Shown: positions 15,728 through 31,500 of the stretch, piece after piece
How positions within the stretch are numbered: the stretch's first letter is position 1
How the letters are laid out: each line of letters opens with the position of its first letter
Source: Bathymodiolus brooksi
Taxonomy: Eukaryota > Mollusca > Bivalvia > Mytilida > Modiolidae
Length of the DNA: 64,000 bases
Direction of reading: 5' to 3'
Assembly (NCBI GenBank): GCA_963680875.1
Contig: OY804579.1
Coordinates: 31,047,804-31,111,803 of the forward strand
Notes under the pieces: model-generated
What the model was told of the DNA's origin: nothing
The model's database searches: none
Seen by the model: only the letters and a program-made list of their open reading frames with translations
Position numbers and translations under genes: made by a program

Positions 15728-18700
15728 TTAGTGATTGTAACTACCAACTGTCACGGCTATGACAACAATAGATGTGATAAAGTACAGATTGTAGCTACCA
15801 CCTATCACGGCTACGACAACTGTAGATGTGATCAAGTACTGATTGTAACTACCAACTATCACGGCTATGAAAACTAATAATGTGATAAAGTACTGACTGT
15901 AACTACCAAATATCACGAATACGACAACTATAGATGTGATCAACTATTGATTGTAACTCCCAACTATCACGGCTATGCCAACTATAGATGTGATCAAGTA
16001 CTGATTGTAACTACCAACTATCACGGCTATGACAACTGTAGATGTGATAAAGTAGTGATTGTAACTACCAACTATCACGGCTATGACAACTATAGATGTG
16101 ATAAAGTAGTGATTGTAACTACCAACTATCACGGCTATGACAACTATAGATGTGATAAAGTACTGATTGTAACTACCAACTATCACGGCTATGACAACAA
16201 TAGATGTGATAAAGTACTGATTGTAACTACCAACTATCACGGCTATGACAACTGTAGATGTGATAAAGTAGTGATTGTAACTACCAACTATCACGGCTAT
16301 GACAACTATAGATGTGATAAAGTACTGATTGTAACTACCAACTATCACGGCTATGACAACTATAGATATGATAAAGTACTGATTGTAACTACCAACTATC
16401 ACGGATATGACAACTGTAGATGTGATAGAGTACTGATTGTAACTACCAACTATCACGTTTATGACAACTATAGATGTGATAAAGTACTGATTGTAACTAC
16501 CAACTATCACGGCTATGACAACTATAGATGTGAAAAAGTAGTGATTGTAACTACCAACTATCACGGCTATGACAACTATAGATGTGATAAAGTACTGATT
16601 GTAACTACCAACTATCACGGCTATGACAACTATAGATGTGATAAAGTACTGATTGTAACTACCAACTATCACGGCTATGACAACTATAGATGTGATAAAG
16701 TACTGATTGTAACTACCAACTATCACGGCTATGACAACTATAGATGTTATAAAGTACTGATTGTAACTACCAACTATCACGGCTATGACAACTATAGATG
16801 TGATAAAGTAGTGATTGTAACTACCAACTATCACGGCTATGACAACAATAGATGTGATAAAGTAGTAATGTAACTACCAACTGTCACGGCTATGACAACT
16901 ATAGATGTGATAAAGTACTGATTGTAACTACCAACTATCACGGCTATGACAACTATAGATATGATAAAGTACTGATTGTAACTACCAACTATCACGGCTA
17001 TGACAACTGTAGATGTGATAAAGTACTGATTGTAACTACCAACTATCACGGCTATGACAACAATAGATGTGATAAAGTACTGATTGTAACTACCAACTAT
17101 CACGGCTATGACAACTATAGATGTGATAAAGTGGTGATTGTAACTACCAACTATCACGGCTATGACAACTATAGATGTGATAAAGTAGTGATTGTAACTA
17201 CCAACTATCACGGCTATGACAACAATAGATGTTATAAAGTACTGATTGTAACTACCAACTATCACGGCTATGACAACTATAGATGTGATAAAGTAGTGAT
17301 TGTAACTACCAACTATCACGGCTATGACAACAATAGATGTGATAAAGTAGTAATGTAACTACCAACTGTCACGGCTATGACAACTATAGATGTGATAAAG
17401 TACTGATTGTAACTACCAACTATCACGGCTATGACAACTATAGATATGATAAAGTACTGATTGTAACTACCAACTATCACGGCTATGACAACTGTAGATG
17501 TGATAAAGTACTGATTGTAACTACCAACTATCACGGCTATGACAACTATAGATGTGATAAAGTACTGATTGTAACTACCAACTATCACGGCTATGACAAC
17601 TGTAGATGTGATAGAGTACTGATTGTAACTACCAACTATCACGGTTATGACAACTATTGATGTGATAAAGTACTGATTGTAACTACCAACTATCACGGCT
17701 ATGACAACTATAGATGTGATAAAGTACTGATTGTAACTACCAACTATCACGGCTATGACAACTATAGATGTGATAAAGTACTGATTGTAACTACCAACTA
17801 TCACGGCTATGACAACTATAGATGTGATAAAGTACTGATTGTAACTACCAACTATCACGGCTATGACAACTATAGATGTGATAAAGTAGTGATTGTAACT
17901 ACCAACTATCACGGCTATGATAACTATAGATGTGATAAAGTACTGATTGTAACTACCAACTATCACGGCTATGATAACTATAGATGTGATAAAGTACTGA
18001 TTGTAACTACCAACTATCACGGCTATGACAACTATATATGTGATCAAGTCCTGATTGTAACTACCAACTATCACGGCTATGAAAACTAAAGATGTGATAA
18101 AGTAATGATTGTAACTACCAACTATCACGGCTACGACAATTATTGATGTGATAAAGTATTGATAGTAACTACCAAATATCACGGCTATGACAACTATAGA
18201 TGTGATAAAGTACTGATTGTAACTACCAACTATAGCGGCAATGACAATTGTAGATGTGAAAAAGTAGTGATTGTAACTACCAACTATCACGGCTACGACA
18301 ACTGTAGATGTGATAAAGAACTGATTGTAACTACCAACTATCACGGCTATGACAACTATAGATGTGATAAAGTACCGACTGTAACTACCAAATATCACGG
18401 CTACGACAACAATAGATGTGATAAAGTACTGATTGTAACTACCAACTATCACGGCTATGCCAACTATAGATGTGATAAAGTACTGATTGTAACTACCAAC
18501 TATCACGGCTATGACAACTGTAGATGAGATAAAGTAGTGATTGTAACTACCAACTATCACGGCTATGACAACTATAGATGTGATAGAGTACTGATTGTAA
18601 CTACCAACTATCACGGCTATGACAACTATAGATGTGATAAAGTACTCATTGTAACTACCAACTATCACGACTATGAAAACTAAAGATGTGATAAAGTACC

Positions 18701-21700
18701 GACTGTAACTACCAAATATCACGGCTACGACAACAATAGATGTGATAAAGTACTGATTGTAACTACCAACTATCACGGCTATGCCAACTATAGATGTGAT
18801 AAAGTACTGATTGTAACTACCAACTATCACGGCTATGACAACTATAGATGTGATAAAGTAGTGATGGTAACTACCAACTATCACGGCTATGACAACTATA
18901 GATGTGATAAAGTACTGATTGTAACTACCAACTATCACGGCTATGACAACTATAGATGTGATAAAGTACTGATTGTAACTACCAACTATCACGGCTATGA
19001 CAACTGTAGATGTGATAAAGTAGTGATTGTAACTACCAACTATCACGGCTATGACAACTATAGATGTGATAAAGTACTGATTGTAACTACCAACTATCAC
19101 GGCTATGACAACTATAGATGTGATAAAGTACTGATTGTAACTACCAACTATCACGGCTATGACAACAATAGATGTGATAAAGTACTGATTGTAACCACCA
19201 ACTATCACGGCTATGACAACTATAGATGTGATAGAGTACTGATTGTAACTACCAACTATCACGGCTATGACAACTATAGATGTGATAAATTACTCATTGT
19301 AACTACCAACTATCACGGCTATGAAAACTAAAGATGTGATAAAGTACCGACTGTAACTACCAAATATCACGGCTACGACAACAATAGATGTGATAAAGTA
19401 CTGATTGTAACTACCAACTATCACGGCTATGCCAACTATAGATGTGATAAAGTACTGATTGTAACTACCAACTATCACGGCTATGACAACTATAGATGTG
19501 ATAAAGTAGTGATTGTAACTACCAACTATCACGGCTATGACAACTATAGATGTGATAAAGTACTGATTGTAACTACCAACTATCACGGCTATGACAACTA
19601 TAGATGTGATAAAGTACTGATTGTAACTACCAACTATCACGGCTATGACAACTGTAGATGTGATAAAGTAGTGATTGTAACTACCAACTATCACGGCTAT
19701 GACAACTATAGATGTGATAAAGTACTGATTGTAACTACCAACTATCACGGCTATGACAACTATAGATGTGATAAAGTACTGATTGTAACTACCAACTATC
19801 ACGGCTATGACAACAATAGATGTGATAAAGTACTGATTGTAACCACCAACTATCACGGCTATGACAACTATAGATGTGATAAAGTACTGATTGTAACTAC
19901 CAACTATCACGGCTATGACAACTATAGGTGTGATAAAGTGGTGATTGTAACTACCAACTATCACGGCTATGACAACTATAGATGTGATAAAGTAGTGATT
20001 GTAACTACCAACTATCACGGCTATGACAACTATAGATGTTATAAAGTACTGATTGTAACTACCAACTATCACGGCTATGACAACTATAGATGTGATAAAG
20101 TAGTGATTGTAACTACCAACTATCACGGCTATGACAACTATAGATGTGATAAAGTAGTAATGTAACTACCAACTGTCACGGCTATGACAACTATAGATGT
20201 GATAAAGTACTGATTGTAACTACCAACTATCACGGCTATGACAACTATAGATGTGATAAAGTACTGATTGTAACTACCAACTATCACGGCTATGACAACT
20301 GTAGATGTGATAAAGTACTGATTGTAACTACCAACTATCACGGCTATGACAACAATAGATGTGATAAAGTACTGATTGTAACTACCAACTATCACGGCTA
20401 TGACAACTATAGATGTGATAAAGTAGTAATTGTAACTACCAACTGTCACGGCTATGACAACTATAGATGTGATAAAGTACTGATTGTGACTACCAACTAT
20501 CACGGCTATGACAACTATAGATGTGATAAAGTACTGATTGTAACTACCAACTATCACGGCTATGACAACTGTAGATGTGATAGAGTACTGATTGTAACTA
20601 CCAACTATCACGGTTATGACAACTATTGCTGTGATAAAAAACTGATTGTAACTACCAACTATCACGGCTATGACAACTATAGATGTGATAAAGTACTGAT
20701 TGTAACTACCAACTATCACGGCTATGACAACTATAGATGTGATAAAGTACTGATTGTAACTACCAACTATCACGGCTATGACAACTATAGATGTGATAAA
20801 GTACTGATTGTAACTACCAACTATCACGGCTATGACAACTATAGATGTGATAAAGTAGTGATTGTAACTACCAACTATCACGGCTTTGATAACTATAGAT
20901 GTGATAAAGTACTGATTGTAACTACCAACTACCACGGCTATGATAACTATAGATGTGATAAAGTACTGATTGTAACTACCAACTATCACGGCTATGACAA
21001 CTATATATGTGATCAAGTCCTGATTGTAACTACCAACTATCACGGCTATGAAAACTAAAGATGTGATAAAGTAGTGATTGTAACTACCAACTATCACGGC
21101 TACGACAACTGTAGATGTGATAAAGAACTGATTGTAACTACCAACTATCACGGCTATGACAACTATAGATGTGATAAAGTACCGACTGTAACTACCAAAT
21201 ATCACGGCTACGACAACAATAGATGTGATAAAGTACTGATTGTAACTACCAACTATCACGGCTATGCCAACTATAGATGTGATAAAGTACTGATTGTAAC
21301 TACCAACTATCACGGCTATGACAACTGTAGATGAGATAAAGTAGTGATTGTAACTACCAACTATCACGGCTATGACAACTATAGATGTGATAGAGTACTG
21401 ATTGTAACTACCAACTATCACGGCTATGACAACTATAGATGTGATAAAGTACACATTGTAACTACCAACTATCACGGCTATGAAAACTAAAGATGTGATA
21501 AAGTACCGACTGTAACTACCAAATATCACGGCTACGACAACAATAGATGTGATAAAGTACTGATTGTAACTACCAACTATCACGGCTATGCCAACTATAG
21601 ATGTGATAAAGTACTGATTGTAACTACCAACTATCACGGCTATGACAACTATAGATGTGATAAAGTAGTGATTGTAACTACCAACTATCACGGCTATGAC

Positions 21701-22149
21701 AACAATAGATGTGATAAAGTACTGATTGTAACTACCAACTATCACGGCTATGACAACTATAGATGTGATAAAGTAGTGATTGTAACTACCAACTATCACG
21801 GCTATGACAACTGTAGATGTGATAAAGTAGTGATTGTAACTACCAACTATCACGGCTATGACAACTATAGATGTGATAAAGTACTGATTGTAACTACCAA
21901 CTATCACGGCTATGACAACTATAGATGTTATAAAGTACTGATTGTAACTACCAACTATCACGGCTATGACAACTATAGATGTGATAAAGTAGTGATTGTA
22001 ACTACCAACTATCACGGCTATGACAACAATAGATGTGATAAAGTAGTAATGTAACTACCAACTGTCACGGCTATGACAACTGTAGATGTGATAAAGTACT
22101 GATTGTAACTACCAACTATCACGGCTATGACAACTATAGATGTGATAAA
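15728..22149. repeat. Higher-order repeat copy 3 (6,422 bp compound unit)
   Basis: This unit starts with the same markers but is a longer compound block of about 119 monomers that joins two related sub-blocks. It is followed directly by a copy of itself at 22,150. Matching landmarks at 15,944/22,366, 17,131/23,553, 18,159/24,581 and 20,486/26,908 are all exactly 6,422 bp apart. Confidence 0.9.
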
Positions 22150-25100
22150 TTAGTGATTGTAACTACCAACTGTCACGGCTATGACAACAATAGATGTGAT
22201 AAAGTACAGATTGTAGCTACCACCTATCACGGCTACGACAACTGTAGATGTGATCAAGTACTGATTGTAACTACCAACTATCACGGCTATGAAAACTAAT
22301 AATGTGATAAAGTACTGACTGTAACTACCAAATATCACGAATACGACAACTATAGATGTGATCAACTATTGATTGTAACTCCCAACTATCACGGCTATGC
22401 CAACTATAGATGTGATCAAGTACTGATTGTAACTACCAACTATCACGGCTATGACAACTGTAGATGTGATAAAGTAGTGATTGTAACTACCAACTATCAC
22501 GGCTATGACAACTATAGATGTGATAAAGTAGTGATTGTAACTACCAACTATCACGGCTATGACAACTATAGATGTGATAAAGTACTGATTGTAACTACCA
22601 ACTATCACGGCTATGACAACAATAGATGTGATAAAGTACTGATTGTAACTACCAACTATCACGGCTATGACAACTGTAGATGTGATAAAGTAGTGATTGT
22701 AACTACCAACTATCACGGCTATGACAACTATAGATGTGATAAAGTACTGATTGTAACTACCAACTATCACGGCTATGACAACTATAGATGTGATAAAGTA
22801 CTGATTGTAACTACCAACTATCACGGATATGACAACTGTAGATGTGATAGAGTACTGATTGTAACTACCAACTATCACGTTTATGACAACTATAGATGTG
22901 ATAAAGTACTGATTGTAACTACCAACTATCACGGCTATGACAACTATAGATGTGAAAAAGTAGTGATTGTAACTACCAACTATCACGGCTATGACAACTA
23001 TAGATGTGATAAAGTACTGATTGTAACTACCAACTATCACGGCTATGACAACTATAGATGTGATAAAGTACTGATTGTAACTACCAACTATCACGGCTAT
23101 GACAACTATAGATGTGATAAAGTACTGATTGTAACTACCAACTATCACGGCTATGACAACTATAGATGTTATAAAGTACTGATTGTAACTACCAACTATC
23201 ACGGCTATGACAACTATAGATGTGATAAAGTAGTGATTGTAACTACCAACTATCACGGCTATGACAACAATAGATGTGATAAAGTAGTAATGTAACTACC
23301 AACTGTCACGGCTATGACAACTATAGATGTGATAAAGTACTGATTGTAACTACCAACTATCACGGCTATGACAACTATAGATATGATAAAGTACTGATTG
23401 TAACTACCAACTATCACGGCTATGACAACTGTAGATGTGATAAAGTACTGATTGTAACTACCAACTATCACGGCTATGACAACAATAGATGTGATAAAGT
23501 ACTGATTGTAACTACCAACTATCACGGCTATGACAACTATAGATGTGATAAAGTGGTGATTGTAACTACCAACTATCACGGCTATGACAACTATAGATGT
23601 GATAAAGTAGTGATTGTAACTACCAACTATCACGGCTATGACAACAATAGATGTTATAAAGTACTGATTGTAACTACCAACTATCACGGCTATGACAACT
23701 ATAGATGTGATAAAGTAGTGATTGTAACTACCAACTATCACGGCTATGACAACAATAGATGTGATAAAGTAGTAATGTAACTACCAACTGTCACGGCTAT
23801 GACAACTATAGATGTGATAAAGTACTGATTGTAACTACCAACTATCACGGCTATGACAACTATAGATATGATAAAGTACTGATTGTAACTACCAACTATC
23901 ACGGCTATGACAACTGTAGATGTGATAAAGTACTGATTGTAACTACCAACTATCACGGCTATGACAACTATAGATGTGATAAAGTACTGATTGTAACTAC
24001 CAACTATCACGGCTATGACAACTGTAGATGTGATAGAGTACTGATTGTAACTACCAACTATCACGGTTATGACAACTATTGATGTGATAAAGTACTGATT
24101 GTAACTACCAACTATCACGGCTATGACAACTATAGATGTGATAAAGTACTGATTGTAACTACCAACTATCACGGCTATGACAACTATAGATGTGATAAAG
24201 TACTGATTGTAACTACCAACTATCACGGCTATGACAACTATAGATGTGATAAAGTACTGATTGTAACTACCAACTATCACGGCTATGACAACTATAGATG
24301 TGATAAAGTAGTGATTGTAACTACCAACTATCACGGCTATGATAACTATAGATGTGATAAAGTACTGATTGTAACTACCAACTATCACGGCTATGATAAC
24401 TATAGATGTGATAAAGTACTGATTGTAACTACCAACTATCACGGCTATGACAACTATATATGTGATCAAGTCCTGATTGTAACTACCAACTATCACGGCT
24501 ATGAAAACTAAAGATGTGATAAAGTAATGATTGTAACTACCAACTATCACGGCTACGACAATTATTGATGTGATAAAGTATTGATAGTAACTACCAAATA
24601 TCACGGCTATGACAACTATAGATGTGATAAAGTACTGATTGTAACTACCAACTATAGCGGCAATGACAATTGTAGATGTGAAAAAGTAGTGATTGTAACT
24701 ACCAACTATCACGGCTACGACAACTGTAGATGTGATAAAGAACTGATTGTAACTACCAACTATCACGGCTATGACAACTATAGATGTGATAAAGTACCGA
24801 CTGTAACTACCAAATATCACGGCTACGACAACAATAGATGTGATAAAGTACTGATTGTAACTACCAACTATCACGGCTATGCCAACTATAGATGTGATAA
24901 AGTACTGATTGTAACTACCAACTATCACGGCTATGACAACTGTAGATGAGATAAAGTAGTGATTGTAACTACCAACTATCACGGCTATGACAACTATAGA
25001 TGTGATAGAGTACTGATTGTAACTACCAACTATCACGGCTATGACAACTATAGATGTGATAAAGTACTCATTGTAACTACCAACTATCACGACTATGAAA

Positions 25101-28100
25101 ACTAAAGATGTGATAAAGTACCGACTGTAACTACCAAATATCACGGCTACGACAACAATAGATGTGATAAAGTACTGATTGTAACTACCAACTATCACGG
25201 CTATGCCAACTATAGATGTGATAAAGTACTGATTGTAACTACCAACTATCACGGCTATGACAACTATAGATGTGATAAAGTAGTGATGGTAACTACCAAC
25301 TATCACGGCTATGACAACTATAGATGTGATAAAGTACTGATTGTAACTACCAACTATCACGGCTATGACAACTATAGATGTGATAAAGTACTGATTGTAA
25401 CTACCAACTATCACGGCTATGACAACTGTAGATGTGATAAAGTAGTGATTGTAACTACCAACTATCACGGCTATGACAACTATAGATGTGATAAAGTACT
25501 GATTGTAACTACCAACTATCACGGCTATGACAACTATAGATGTGATAAAGTACTGATTGTAACTACCAACTATCACGGCTATGACAACAATAGATGTGAT
25601 AAAGTACTGATTGTAACCACCAACTATCACGGCTATGACAACTATAGATGTGATAGAGTACTGATTGTAACTACCAACTATCACGGCTATGACAACTATA
25701 GATGTGATAAATTACTCATTGTAACTACCAACTATCACGGCTATGAAAACTAAAGATGTGATAAAGTACCGACTGTAACTACCAAATATCACGGCTACGA
25801 CAACAATAGATGTGATAAAGTACTGATTGTAACTACCAACTATCACGGCTATGCCAACTATAGATGTGATAAAGTACTGATTGTAACTACCAACTATCAC
25901 GGCTATGACAACTATAGATGTGATAAAGTAGTGATTGTAACTACCAACTATCACGGCTATGACAACTATAGATGTGATAAAGTACTGATTGTAACTACCA
26001 ACTATCACGGCTATGACAACTATAGATGTGATAAAGTACTGATTGTAACTACCAACTATCACGGCTATGACAACTGTAGATGTGATAAAGTAGTGATTGT
26101 AACTACCAACTATCACGGCTATGACAACTATAGATGTGATAAAGTACTGATTGTAACTACCAACTATCACGGCTATGACAACTGTAGATGTGATAAAGTA
26201 GTGATTGTAACTACCAACTATCACGGCTATGAAAACAATAGATGTGATAAAGTACTGATTGTAACCACCAACTATCACGGCTATGACAACTATAGATGTG
26301 ATAAAGTACTGATTGTAACTACCAACTATCACGGCTATGACAACTATAGGTGTGATAAAGTGGTGATTGTAACTACCAACTATCACGGCTATGACAACTA
26401 TAGATGTGATAAAGTAGTGATTGTAACTACCAACTATCACGGCTATGACAACTATAGATGTTATAAAGTACTGATTGTAACTACCAACTATCACGGCTAT
26501 GACAACTATAGATGTGATAAAGTAGTGATTGTAACTACCAACTATCACGGCTATGACAACTATAGATGTGATAAAGTAGTAATGTAACTACCAACTGTCA
26601 CGGCTATGACAACTATAGATGTGATAAAGTACTGATTGTAACTACCAACTATCACGGCTATGACAACTATAGATGTGATAAAGTACTGATTGTAACTACC
26701 AACTATCACGGCTATGACAACTGTAGATGTGATAAAGTACTGATTGTAACTACCAACTATCACGGCTATGACAACAATAGATGTGATAAAGTACTGATTG
26801 TAACTACCAACTATCACGGCTATGACAACTATAGATGTGATAAAGTAGTAATTGTAACTACCAACTGTCACGGCTATGACAACTATAGATGTGATAAAGT
26901 ACTGATTGTGACTACCAACTATCACGGCTATGACAACTATAGATGTGATAAAGTACTGATTGTAACTACCAACTATCACGGCTATGACAACTGTAGATGT
27001 GATAGAGTACTGATTGTAACTACCAACTATCACGGTTATGACAACTATTGCTGTGATAAAAAACTGATTGTAACTACCAACTATCACGGCTATGACAACT
27101 ATAGATGTGATAAAGTACTGATTGTAACTACCAACTATCACGGCTATGACAACTATAGATGTGATAAAGTACTGATTGTAACTACCAACTATCACGGCTA
27201 TGACAACTATAGATGTGATAAAGTACTGATTGTAACTACCAACTATCACGGCTATGACAACTATAGATGTGATAAAGTAGTGATTGTAACTACCAACTAT
27301 CACGGCTTTGATAACTATAGATGTGATAAAGTACTGATTGTAACTACCAACTACCACGGCTATGATAACTATAGATGTGATAAAGTACTGATTGTAACTA
27401 CCAACTATCACGGCTATGACAACTATATATGTGATCAAGTCCTGATTGTAACTACCAACTATCACGGCTATGAAAACTAAAGATGTGATAAAGTAGTGAT
27501 TGTAACTACCAACTATCACGGCTACGACAACTATTGATGTGATAAAGTATTGATAGTAACTACCAAATATCACGGCTATGACAACTATAGATGTGATAAA
27601 GTACTGATTGTAACTACCAACTATAGCGGCAATGACAACTATAGATGTGAAAAAGTAGTGATTGTAACTACCAACTATCACGGCTACGACAACTGTAGAT
27701 GTGATAAAGAACTGATTGTAACTACCAACTATCACGGCTATGACAACTATAGATGTGATAAAGTACCGACTGTAACTACCAAATATCACGGCTACGACAA
27801 CAATAGATGTGATAAAGTACTGATTGTAACTACCAACTATCACGGCTATGCCAACTATAGATGTGATAAAGTACTGATTGTAACTACCAACTATCACGGC
27901 TATGACAACTGTAGATGTGATAAAGTAGTGATTGTAACTACCAACTATCACGGCTATGACAACTATTGATGTGATAGAGTACTGATTGTAACTACCAACT
28001 ATCACGGCTATGACAACTATTGATGTGATAAAGTACTCATTGTAACTACCAACTATCACGGCTATGAAAACTAAAGATGTGATAAAGTACCGACTGTAAC

Positions 28101-28571
28101 TACCAAATATCACGGCTACGACAACAATAGATGTGATAAAGTACTGATTGTAACTACCAACTATCACGGCTATGCCAACTATAGATGTGATAAAGTACTG
28201 ATTGTAACTACCAACTATCACGGCTATGACAACTGTAGATGTGATAAAGTAGTGATTGTAACTACCAACTATCACGGCTATGACAACTATTGATGTGATA
28301 GAGTACTGATTGTAACTACCAACTATCACGGCTATGACAACTATAGATGTGATAAAGTACTGATTGTAACTACCAACTATCACGGCTATGACAACTGTAG
28401 ATGTGATAAAGTAGTGATTGTAACTACCAACTATCACGGGTAGGACAACAATAGATGTGATAAAGTATTGATTGTAACTAACAATTATCACGGCTATGAC
28501 AACTATAGATGTGATAAAGTACTGATTGTAACTGCCAACTATCACGGCTATGACAACTATAGATGTGATAA
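22150..28571. repeat. Higher-order repeat copy 4 (near-identical to copy 3)
   Basis: This is a direct tandem copy of 15,728-22,149. Over the first kilobase I see only single-base differences, such as 'gatatg' to 'gatgtg' near 16,370/22,790. Larger differences are a few exchanged monomers near 26.2 kb and extra units near 27.5 kb that are missing from copy 3. The copy fades after about 28.4 kb, where the marker 'gtacagattgtagctacc' appears one monomer early. It is either a very recent segmental duplication or an assembly artefact. Confidence 0.85.
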
Positions 28572-31500
28572 AGTACAGATTGTAGCTACCAACTATCACG
28601 GCTACGACAACTGTAGATGTGATTAAGTACTGATTGTAACTACCAACTATCACGCTATGAAAACTAATGATGTGATAAAGTACTGACTGTAACTACCAAA
28701 TATCACGAATACGACAACTATAGATGTGATCAACTACTGATTGTAACTCCCAACTATCACGGCTATGCCAACTATAGATGTGATCAAGTACTGATTGTAA
28801 CTACCAACTATCACGGCTATGACAACTGTAGATGTGATAAAGTAGTGATTGTAACTACCAACTATCACGACTATGACAACTATAGATGTGATAAAGTAGT
28901 GATTGTAACTACCAACTATCACGGCTATGACAACTATAGATGTGATAAAGTACTGATTGTAACTACCAACTATCACGGCTATGACAACTATAGATGTGAT
29001 AAAGTACTGATTGTAACTACCAACTATCACGACTATGACAACTGTAGATGTGATAAAGTAGTGATTGTAACTACCAACTATCACGGCTATGACAACTATA
29101 GATGTGATAAAGTACTGATTGTAACTACCAACTATCACGGCTATGACAACTATAGATGTGATAAAGTACTGATTGTAACTACCAACTATCACGGATATGA
29201 CAACTGTAGATGTGATAGAGTACTGATTGTAACTACCAACTATCACGGTTATGACAACTATAGATGTGATAAAGTACTGATTGTAACTACCAACTATCAC
29301 GGCTATGACAACTATAGATGTGAAAAAGTAGTGATTGTAACTACCAACTATCACGGCTATAACAACTATAGATGTGATAAAGTACTGATTGTAACTACCA
29401 ACTATCACGGCTATGACAACTATAGATGTGATAAAGTACTGATTGTAACTACCAACTATCACGGCTATGACAACTATAGATGTGATAAAGTGGTGATTGT
29501 AACTACCAACTATCACGCTATGACAACTATAGATGTGATAAAGTAGTGATTGTAACTACCAACTATCACGGCTATGACAACTATAGATGTTATAAAGTAC
29601 TGATTGTAACTACCAACTATCACGGCTATGACAACTATAGATGTGATAAAGTAGTGATTGTAACTACCAACTATCACGGCTATGACAACTATAGATGTGA
29701 TAAAGTAGTAATGTAACTACCAACTGTCACGGCTATGACAACTATAGATGTGATAAAGTACTGATTGTAACTACCAACTATCACGGCTATGACAACTATA
29801 GATGTGATAAAGTACTGATTGTAACTACCAACTATCACGGCTATGACAACTGTAGATGTGATAAAGTAGTGATTGTAACTACCAACTATCACGGCTATGA
29901 CAACTATAGATGTGATAAAGTAGTAATGTAACTACCAACTGTCACGGCTATGACAACTATAGATGTGATAAAGTACTGATTGTAACTACCAACTATCACG
30001 GCTATGACAACTATAGATGTGATAAAGTACTGATTGTAACTACCAACTATCACGGCTATGACAATTATAGATGTGATAAAGTAGTGATTGTAACTACCAA
30101 CTATCACGGCTATGACAACTATAGATGTGATAAAGTACTGATTGTAACTACCAACTATCACGTTATGACAACTATAGATGTGATAAAGTAGTAATTGTAA
30201 CTACCAACTGTCACGGCTATGACAACTATAGATGTGATAAAGTACTGATTGTAACTACCAACTGTCACGGCTATGACAACTATAGATGTGATAAAGTACT
30301 GATTGTAACTACCAACTATCACGTTATGACAACTATAGATGTGATAAAGTACTGATTGTAACTACCAACTATCACGGCTATGACAACTATAGATGTGATA
30401 AAGTACTGATTGTAACTACAAACTATCACGGCTATGACAACTATAGATGTAATAAAGTACTGATTGTAACTACCAACTATCACGGCTATAACAACTATAG
30501 ATGTGATAAAGTACTGATTGTAACTACCAACTATCACGGCTATGACAACTATAGATGTGATAAAGTAGTGATTGTAACTACCAACTATCACGCTATGATA
30601 ACTATAGATGTGATAAAGTACTGATTGTAACTACCAACTATCACGGCTATGATAACTATAGATGTGATAAAGTACTGATTGTAACTACAAGATGTCATAA
30701 AGTACTGATTGTAGCTACAAGATGTGATAAAGTACTGATTGTAGCTAGAAGATGTGATAAAGTACTGATTGTAATTACAAGATGTGATATAAATTACTGA
30801 TTGTAATTACAAGATGTCATAAAGTAATGATTATAGCTAGAGGATGTGATAAAGTACTGATTGTAGCTAGAGGATGTGATAAAGTACTGATTGTAGCTAG
30901 AAGATGTGATAAAGTACTGATTGTAGCTAGAAGATGTGATAAAGTACTGATTGTAGCTAGAAGATGTGATAAAGTACTGATTGTAGCTAGAAGATGTGAT
31001 GAAGTACTGATTGTAGCTAGATGTGATAAAGTACTGATTGTAGCTAGATGTGATAAAGTACTGATTGTAGCTAGATGTGATAAAGTACTGATTGTAGCTA
31101 TAAGATGTGATAAAGTACTGATTGTAGCTAGAAGATGTGATAAAGTACTGATTGTAGCTAGAAGATGTGATAAAGTACTGATTGTAGCTAGAAGATGTGA
31201 TAAAGTACTGATTGTAGCTAGAAGATGTGATAAAGTACTGATTGTAGCTAGAAGATGTGATAAAGTACTGATTGTAGCTAGAAGATGTGATAAAGTACTG
31301 ATTGTAGCTAGATGTGATAAAGTACTGATTGTAGCTAGATGTGATAAAGTACTGATTGTAGCTATAAGATGTGATAAAGTACTGATTGTAGCTAGAAGAT
31401 GTGATAAAGTACTGATTGTAGCTAGAAGATGTGATAAAGTACTGATTGTAGCTAGAAGATGTGATAAAGTACTGATTGTAGCTAGAAGATGTGATAAAGT

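Larger units (their letters stand above)
8551..30660. repeat. 54-bp satellite array, homogenised part
   Basis: The same 54-bp monomer continues, but most copies here match the consensus or differ at a few diagnostic sites. The main sites are gtaCtg or gtaGtg, actaTagatg or actGtagatg, and aactatag or aacaatag. The AGTACT (ScaI) site occurs once in each gtaCtg copy and is lost in gtaGtg copies. Because 54 is divisible by 3, one frame on each strand stays open for hundreds of codons. The longest is 754 codons on the minus strand at 9,822-12,086 with an 18-residue period, and plus-strand frames reach 377 codons. Both strands are equally open and no promoter, intron or non-repetitive domain is visible, so I read this as non-coding satellite. 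Confidence 0.97.

Noticed and set aside
1..30660. CRISPR-like array
   Set aside because: The units are directly contiguous with no unique spacers, and the sequence is eukaryotic.
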